From assembly GCA_964529305.1 (NCBI GenBank), contig CAZGUX010000031.1:36173-100172 (forward strand): a stretch of DNA of 64,000 nt. The letters are read 5' to 3'. Origin of the DNA: CAZGUX01 sp964529305. Lineage in GTDB: Bacteria; Acidobacteriota; Terriglobia; Bryobacterales; Bryobacteraceae. Shown here in pieces: positions 59,981 through 64,000 of this stretch. How positions within the stretch are numbered: position 1 is the stretch's first letter; every line of letters starts with the position of its first letter. The notes beneath the pieces were generated by a model. The model had not been told where the DNA came from and searched no databases. It saw nothing but the letters and a program-made list of their open reading frames with translations. A program made the translations under genes and the position numbers.

Positions 59981-60583
59981 ATGCACAAATACGTGATGTT
60001 TGGTCCGCAGGGTTCGGGGAAAGGGACGCAAAGCCAGTTGCTTTGCCAGACCTACGATTTTGTCCATATCTCGATCGGCGACATCTTCCGGTGGAATATC
60101 ACAAACCACACCAAGCTCGCCGCCCGAATTCGCCGGATCACCGCGGAAGGGAAATTGGTACCTGATGAAATTGTCGAAGAGGTCGTGCGCAAACGACTCG
60201 AGGAGCACGACTGGAACTACGGATTCGTGCTCGACGGTTTCCCGCGGACCAAGCCCCAGGCAGAGTATCTTTCCGAAAACTGGAACCTGGACAAGGTCAT
60301 CTACCTGCACATTTCAGACGAACTCGTCCACGATCGCGTGATGCATCGCGCGCGGATGGGCGAAGGCAGCGGGTTCACCAAGCGAGCGGACGATAACCCC
60401 GAGGCATTGAAAGTTCGACTCGAGGAGTATCACGCCAAGACGCGGCCGTTGCTCGAACTGTACGAGAAGAGGTGTATGCTGATCACCATCGATGCGAGCC
60501 GCACCATCGAGGAGATCTTCCGGGAGATTTGTCACCGCCTGGCCCTGCCCAGGAGGGAGCCGGCGATGCTGGACCCGACATAG
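59981..60583 (+). CDS. Adenylate-kinase-family nucleoside monophosphate kinase
   Basis: 200 residues. P-loop GPQGSGKGTQ (8-17), NMP-binding helix HISIGDIFRWNI with ITAEGKLVPDEIV, FVLDGFPRT (the Asp-Gly-Phe-Pro-Arg motif), and a short LID region without zinc cysteines (RARMGEGSGFTKRADDNPEA). Sequence differs from standard Adk (GAPGAGKGTQ is here GPQGSGKGTQ, and FPRT is followed by KPQAEYL), so it may phosphorylate AMP or a related NMP. It starts 118 bp from the divergent phosphatase gene. Confidence 0.85.
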   Translation: MHKYVMFGPQGSGKGTQSQLLCQTYDFVHISIGDIFRWNITNHTKLAARIRRITAEGKLVPDEIVEEVVRKRLEEHDWNYGFVLDGFPRTKPQAEYLSENWNLDKVIYLHISDELVHDRVMHRARMGEGSGFTKRADDNPEALKVRLEEYHAKTRPLLELYEKRCMLITIDASRTIEEIFREICHRLALPRREPAMLDPT

Positions 60584-60693
60584 ACCGCGGACTGGCCGTC
60601 CCTGTCACGCCCGGACGGAGTGAGCGGCGGCGCATGACGGCAGGCGAACGAAAGCCCACGTTGTACACTGGCTCCAACAAAGGAGAACGACCA

Positions 60694-61860
60694 GTGAGCG
60701 CCTCACGTTTGTGCCTGGCCCTTTTCGCCGCGGTTGCCAGCGCGGCTCAGCCTGCGATCACCCATACCGAGGTGTTCACCGCCGGGAAGGAAGGCTATCA
60801 TACCTTCCGGATTCCCACCATCCTGACCGCCGGCGACGGGACCTTGATCGCGTTTGCGGAAGGCCGCAAGGATAACAGCCACGACCCCGGGAACGGCGAT
60901 ATCGACCTGGTGTTCAAGCGCAGCACCGATCAGGGCCGGACCTGGTCCGCGCTCCAACTGCTTGACGATCCCGGCGACAAGTGGGGCGCGTCCAATCCCA
61001 CGCCGGTTCTCGACCGGTCCAACGGCCGCATCCTGATTCTGTACAACCGTTGGGAACCCGGCATCGACACCCCGCAGGCGGAAGCGGGGACGATGAAAAA
61101 CCAGACGTGGATGCGGACAAGCGACGATCACGGCCGGACGTGGTCCGCCGCCCGCGACATCACGCGTAGCGCGCGGGATTACGAGCAGTGGAGCGCGATG
61201 TTTCTGGGTCCGGGAGGCGCAATCCAGACCCGAACCGGCCGCCTGATCGTCCCCGCGGCCATGAGTCCGGATACGTATCACGTCTGGACGTCGATTGGAG
61301 CGTTCAGCGGGCCCATGGAGATCATGCGCTCGTACGCGCTCTACAGCGACGACCACGGCGCGACCTGGCAGCGCGGCGGCCTCCTGGGTGCGTTCACGAA
61401 CGAGTGCCAGGTGGTGGAGTTGGCCGACGGCGCTATCCTGATGGACGCCCGCCAGAATACGGGCGACCGCCGCTGGGTCGTCGCCAGCCAGAACGGCGGG
61501 CAGACCTGGTCGCGTCCCCGCGTGGGCCAGGCGGTTTCCCCCATCGCCACCGCGATTGAACGCTATACCTCAAAGGCGGCGGGTGACGATCGGGACCGCC
61601 TCTTGTGGACCGGCATCACCGGTCCGGGGCGCAAAGGGCTGGTGATCCGGGTGAGCTACGATGAAGGCCAAACCTTCACCAACGAGCACTTGCTGTATGG
61701 GGGCTACGCCGCCTATTCCGACCTGACTCTGCTGAAAGACAAGACGGTGGGAATCCTGTGGGAACGGGGGGTCAGCGACAGCTACCAGTCGGTCACGTTC
61801 ACGCAGGTGAACCGCGAGTTTCTGGAGCCGCCCGGCACCCCGGTGCCGATATTCCGGTAA
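60694..61860 (+). CDS. Secreted sialidase-like protein
   Basis: 388 residues. GTG at 60694 follows AAAGGAG; signal peptide (SASRLCLALFAAVASAAQ). The first active-site Arg lies in the FRIPTI motif (about 38-43), with EGR (about 54-56) shortly after. Asp-boxes: STDQGRTW, SDDHGRTW, SDDHGATW, SQNGGQTW. The late Arg of the tri-arginine cluster could be in the DRDRLLW stretch. Matches family GH33-type exo-alpha-sialidases; true sialidase activity is likely but unproven because many acidobacterial members act on other sugars. Confidence 0.82.
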   Translation: MSASRLCLALFAAVASAAQPAITHTEVFTAGKEGYHTFRIPTILTAGDGTLIAFAEGRKDNSHDPGNGDIDLVFKRSTDQGRTWSALQLLDDPGDKWGASNPTPVLDRSNGRILILYNRWEPGIDTPQAEAGTMKNQTWMRTSDDHGRTWSAARDITRSARDYEQWSAMFLGPGGAIQTRTGRLIVPAAMSPDTYHVWTSIGAFSGPMEIMRSYALYSDDHGATWQRGGLLGAFTNECQVVELADGAILMDARQNTGDRRWVVASQNGGQTWSRPRVGQAVSPIATAIERYTSKAAGDDRDRLLWTGITGPGRKGLVIRVSYDEGQTFTNEHLLYGGYAAYSDLTLLKDKTVGILWERGVSDSYQSVTFTQVNREFLEPPGTPVPIFR

Positions 61861-61966
61861 CAAGGACGCGACAGGCCCGCGCCGTGGCGAGGCTGGCCCG
61901 GCATGATCGGGCGGCGCGCCGCGCGCCGGCTGGATCTAACTCAAATACTGTTCACTTGGGAAGGAT

Positions 61967-63208
61967 CTAACTCCAGCGTCGATTCCATTCCTCGATTTCA
62001 GGGCCCAGTTGATCGGGCGCGTCACCAGGACCCAGGCGCCGGAAAGCCCGGACCCGGTGGAAGGTCAGGAAGTTGGTATCGTGCTGACTATGAGCCCCGC
62101 CGAGGCCGTCGTCAAAGGCGGTGCGGGACGCGACCAGGAGATCCTCGCCGTCAAAGTCGAAGTCCACGTAATGAAACCCGTGGAATGAAGCGTCCGGATG
62201 ATGCAGGATCACGGTCGCAATGCGCCAGCGGCGCAGGTCCTTCGAATGAATCAATGCCAGCGTGTTGCGCACGCGTTCCACGTTCACGATCTTGTGGCGC
62301 GGAGGAACCCAGTTGGTCAGGCTCCAGTACCGGCCGCTGGCGGAATCGAAACGCACGATGAACTTCTTGCAGCCCCCCGGGAAGGTTATGATGTCCTCGA
62401 GCGAATCGAGCCCGAGCACCCGCCCATCCAAGCTGCATCGGGCCAGCAGCGCTTTCTCTTCGGGTCCACCGCGGTAGTCCAGGCGCATCAGGAGGGTGGG
62501 AAGTCCGTCGGGTCCGGCCGTGATTGTCCCTTCGACGATTCCGGCGAACTTGCCGTTCAACCATGCCGGATTGAACTCCAAGGGAGTTGACAGCGCCCAG
62601 TTGTCTTCTCTCAGAAGGTCCGCATCGGCAGGCACGGACATGACCCGGAAACGGAAGTCGGAGGCCCAGCAGAGGTCCTTGGGTCCCAGGCGGTCGAACA
62701 CGGACCCGAACCAGATCCTTCCCTGGTGTTCGACGACCGATCCGGCGTTGGTGGCCAGGGGCAGATCGTGCCGAAAGTGCCCGGTTCTGTTGTCCCCGGG
62801 TTTCGTCCAGTGCACGCCGCCATCGACGGAGCGGTAGATCAGGAGGCGGCGGTTGCTGCCTCCTTCGGTCCCGATCATGTAGAGCACGCCGCGATGGAGG
62901 AAGACCGTAGGCCAGAAGCAGGGCTGTACCTCGGCCAACCGCTCCCATGTCCGGCCCGAGTCCCGTGACCGAAACAGCCTTGTGACCGCGGCCGTTTCCT
63001 CCGTCGACTTGGGACCAAAGAGGTCGCACTTGGCGAGGAGCCAGCCGTTGGGCAGTTTCAGAATCCCGGGGGACGAGAGATAGATCCCCGAGCTTGCGGG
63101 CGAGTGGGCGATGACCGTGCCGGGCACATTCGGGAAATCGGGCGTCTGCTGCGAGAAAGCAGAGGGCGCCAGGGCCCCGGTGATTCCGAGAAACGCGCGA
63201 CGTTCCAT
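61967..63208 (-). CDS. Exported BNR-propeller protein with Tat-like leader
   Basis: 413 residues. Start at the ATG 63208 gives MERRAFLGITGALAPSAF, an RRxFL twin-arginine leader. Blades: RSRDSGRTWERLAEV, RSVDGGVHWTKPGD, LKLPNGWLLAKCDLFGPKS, and a C-terminal HSKDLRRWRIATVIL of the kind seen in GH43/sialidase-like five-blade propellers. Probable carbohydrate-active or binding protein; not assignable further. The 60 codons upstream, in the same frame, look like the end of another coding sequence (see next entry). Confidence 0.72.
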   Translation of the reverse strand: MERRAFLGITGALAPSAFSQQTPDFPNVPGTVIAHSPASSGIYLSSPGILKLPNGWLLAKCDLFGPKSTEETAAVTRLFRSRDSGRTWERLAEVQPCFWPTVFLHRGVLYMIGTEGGSNRRLLIYRSVDGGVHWTKPGDNRTGHFRHDLPLATNAGSVVEHQGRIWFGSVFDRLGPKDLCWASDFRFRVMSVPADADLLREDNWALSTPLEFNPAWLNGKFAGIVEGTITAGPDGLPTLLMRLDYRGGPEEKALLARCSLDGRVLGLDSLEDIITFPGGCKKFIVRFDSASGRYWSLTNWVPPRHKIVNVERVRNTLALIHSKDLRRWRIATVILHHPDASFHGFHYVDFDFDGEDLLVASRTAFDDGLGGAHSQHDTNFLTFHRVRAFRRLGPGDAPDQLGPEIEEWNRRWS

Positions 63209-63474
63209 GTCGAACAGTTCACCACAATGCATGATCGGCGTCGAAGGGATCCCGATGTGGTTCTCAGGAGCATCCACCGTGAAATACAAATCGCCGCGGC
63301 GCAGCAGCACGCGCGCCAGGCAGTGAAGACCTCGATCAGACGGTCCAAGTCCAGGGCTGCCCAACACAACTGTGTCCGCGGGTAACTTCACGAAATCAGT
63401 AAAGGGTGAAACGAAACATTTCGAGCCAAAAATGTTCTGCCACCTCTTTCATCCCTGAGACGTCCTTCCTGGCC
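63209..63474 (-). pseudogene. Possible frameshifted small gene upstream of the BNR gene
   Basis: A minus-strand ATG at about 63450 opens MKEVAEHFWLEMFRFTLY and stops; one frame shift later the reading continues without stops as DFVKLPADTVVLGSPGLGPS, then RGLHCLARVLLRRGDLYFTV, DAPENHIGIPSTPIMHCGELF, which looks strongly protein-like and runs in frame into the BNR gene start. I do not recognise the family. It may be a broken short gene, or a sequence error may hide an intact one. Confidence 0.35.
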
Positions 63475-63519
63475 GATCGACCACACCCGACCACGACGGC
63501 CGACCGCTACGGAGGTTTT

Positions 63520-63580
63520 TTCACAGACCCGTAAGCGCGCGGTCTCCCGTTCGAATCCGGTATTTTTTGCGCCGGAAAGT
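63520..63580. other. Possible tRNA 3'-end fragment
   Basis: The plus strand contains CCCGTTCGAATCCGG (about 63548-63562), which resembles the T-arm of a tRNA, but the stem does not form with a 7-nt loop and no upstream acceptor, D-arm or anticodon arm is present. If real it would be a tRNA fragment left by integration of a mobile element. Confidence 0.2.
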
Positions 63581-63676
63581 AGTTAACCCGCAGCCCAGTT
63601 CGACTATCCTACGTCCGGCCCCAAAAACCGTGGCCCTTTTTTTCGCCGGCTTCCGCGACATGGCGGGAGCAGCGAA

Positions 63677-64000
63677 ATGGAACGTCACGGATGGATGGTC
63701 ACGGCGATGTGGATGGCGGCTTCGGCAACCTGCCTGAGCGGCCAGCAACGGTTGGCGGTGGTCCTGTTCGACTCCGTTGGGATCGAAAAGCAGGATACGA
63801 AGTACGCGCTGGAACAGGCCCAGTGGTTCTTCCAGAACCTGGGCATTCCCACTGAGTGGACCGTGTGCCGCTCTCTGTCATCGTGCCCGAGGCCCACTGA
63901 AGCCGCCTACGAGCGGGTGAGCGTGGTGGGCGGGACAACAGGGACGCTGCTCGGCTTTGCCCGGAAGGATTCGGCAGCGGGCGGCAACCCGCAGGTCTAT
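63677..64000 (+). CDS. Secreted protein, C-terminus beyond the window
   Basis: The ATG at 63677 follows GGGAG with a 7-nt spacer. The frame is open for 108 codons to the window's right edge, so the gene is incomplete. It starts with a hydrophobic leader (MVTAMWMAASATCLSG) and continues RLAVVLFDSVGIEKQDTKYA, then LEQAQWFFQNLGIPTEWTVC. This opening resembles secreted acidobacterial proteins annotated as matrixin-like metalloproteases, but the catalytic part is not in the window. Confidence 0.6.
   Translation, partial: MERHGWMVTAMWMAASATCLSGQQRLAVVLFDSVGIEKQDTKYALEQAQWFFQNLGIPTEWTVCRSLSSCPRPTEAAYERVSVVGGTTGTLLGFARKDSAAGGNPQVY

Noticed and set aside
63520..63580. Complete tRNA gene around TTCGAATCC
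   Set aside because: No acceptor stem, D-arm or anticodon arm could be paired, and the T-stem fails with a 7-nt loop.

Overview
The window is GC-rich, densely coded on both strands, and looks like a chromosome of the acidobacterial class Terriglobia (Bryobacterales / Solibacter group). The best taxonomic marker is the 1197-residue protein at 9581-13174: nine BACON-type repeats followed by the C-terminal domain first named from Candidatus Solibacter (TIGR03437 type). Many secreted beta-propeller proteins (BNR/sialidase, NHL, PQQ-like), Tat-type leaders on soluble enzymes, hpnE, and PFOR next to a dihydroorotate-dehydrogenase-like gene fit the same group. I found no rRNA, intact tRNA, CRISPR array or intact insertion sequence.

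Layout. 1-7.2 kb: a 5'-truncated CDS, a small secreted protein, a 1013-aa surface protein that seems cut short by a hairpin repeat, an AT-richer spacer with iteron-like repeats next to a frameshifted phage terminase remnant, then an Obg/DRG-like GTPase and an Ig-like secreted protein. 7.2-16.9 kb: tdh, a secreted LolA-like protein, the BACON protein, a GNAT enzyme, a YdcH-like protein with a strong terminator, a 38-codon secreted peptide just upstream of a multi-pass membrane protein, and hpnE. 16.9-23.8 kb: two small membrane proteins leading into hpnE; rrf2-clpP-SDR; lytic transglycosylase, AMIN-amidase and class I amidotransferase; mobA and an MlaF-like ATPase. 23.8-24.3 kb: a broken PQQ sugar dehydrogenase fused to an unrelated tail.

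24.3-33.0 kb: a tightly packed seven-gene minus-strand operon with four ATGA/GTGA overlaps. It combines two beta-propeller proteins, a Tat-leader polyferredoxin, a NapH-like membrane Fe-S protein, a NuoE with an added two-helix membrane anchor, a HydB/NuoF-like flavoprotein and a 2Fe-2S/GltD fusion. I read it as a membrane-attached NAD(P)H-linked electron-transfer complex. It is the best candidate here for an undescribed system.

33-47 kb: secreted lectin-like and lipoprotein-like proteins, a URO-D family enzyme with a BNR protein, a GAF protein, an HCF136-like propeller, a ~700-bp unexplained non-coding block, an ArsR/SRPBCC pair, a rubredoxin/MBL protein, and PFOR with its DHOD-like partner. 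47-55 kb: a VapBC-type toxin-antitoxin pair; a divergent trio (deacetylase-like amidohydrolase, SelA-like PLP enzyme, RidA) in which all three proteins carry export signals; a CBM9-like protein; an ABC/FtsX exporter; a decayed MNT/HEPN module. 55-64 kb: a GT39-type membrane enzyme, typA, a purple acid phosphatase-like enzyme, an adenylate-kinase-like enzyme, two BNR proteins, and a CDS running off the right edge.

Recurring theme: small repeats (a hairpin REP-like element, a 25-bp dispersed repeat lying inside two coding regions, long inverted repeats) and remnants of mobile or selfish modules sit at gene ends and junctions.
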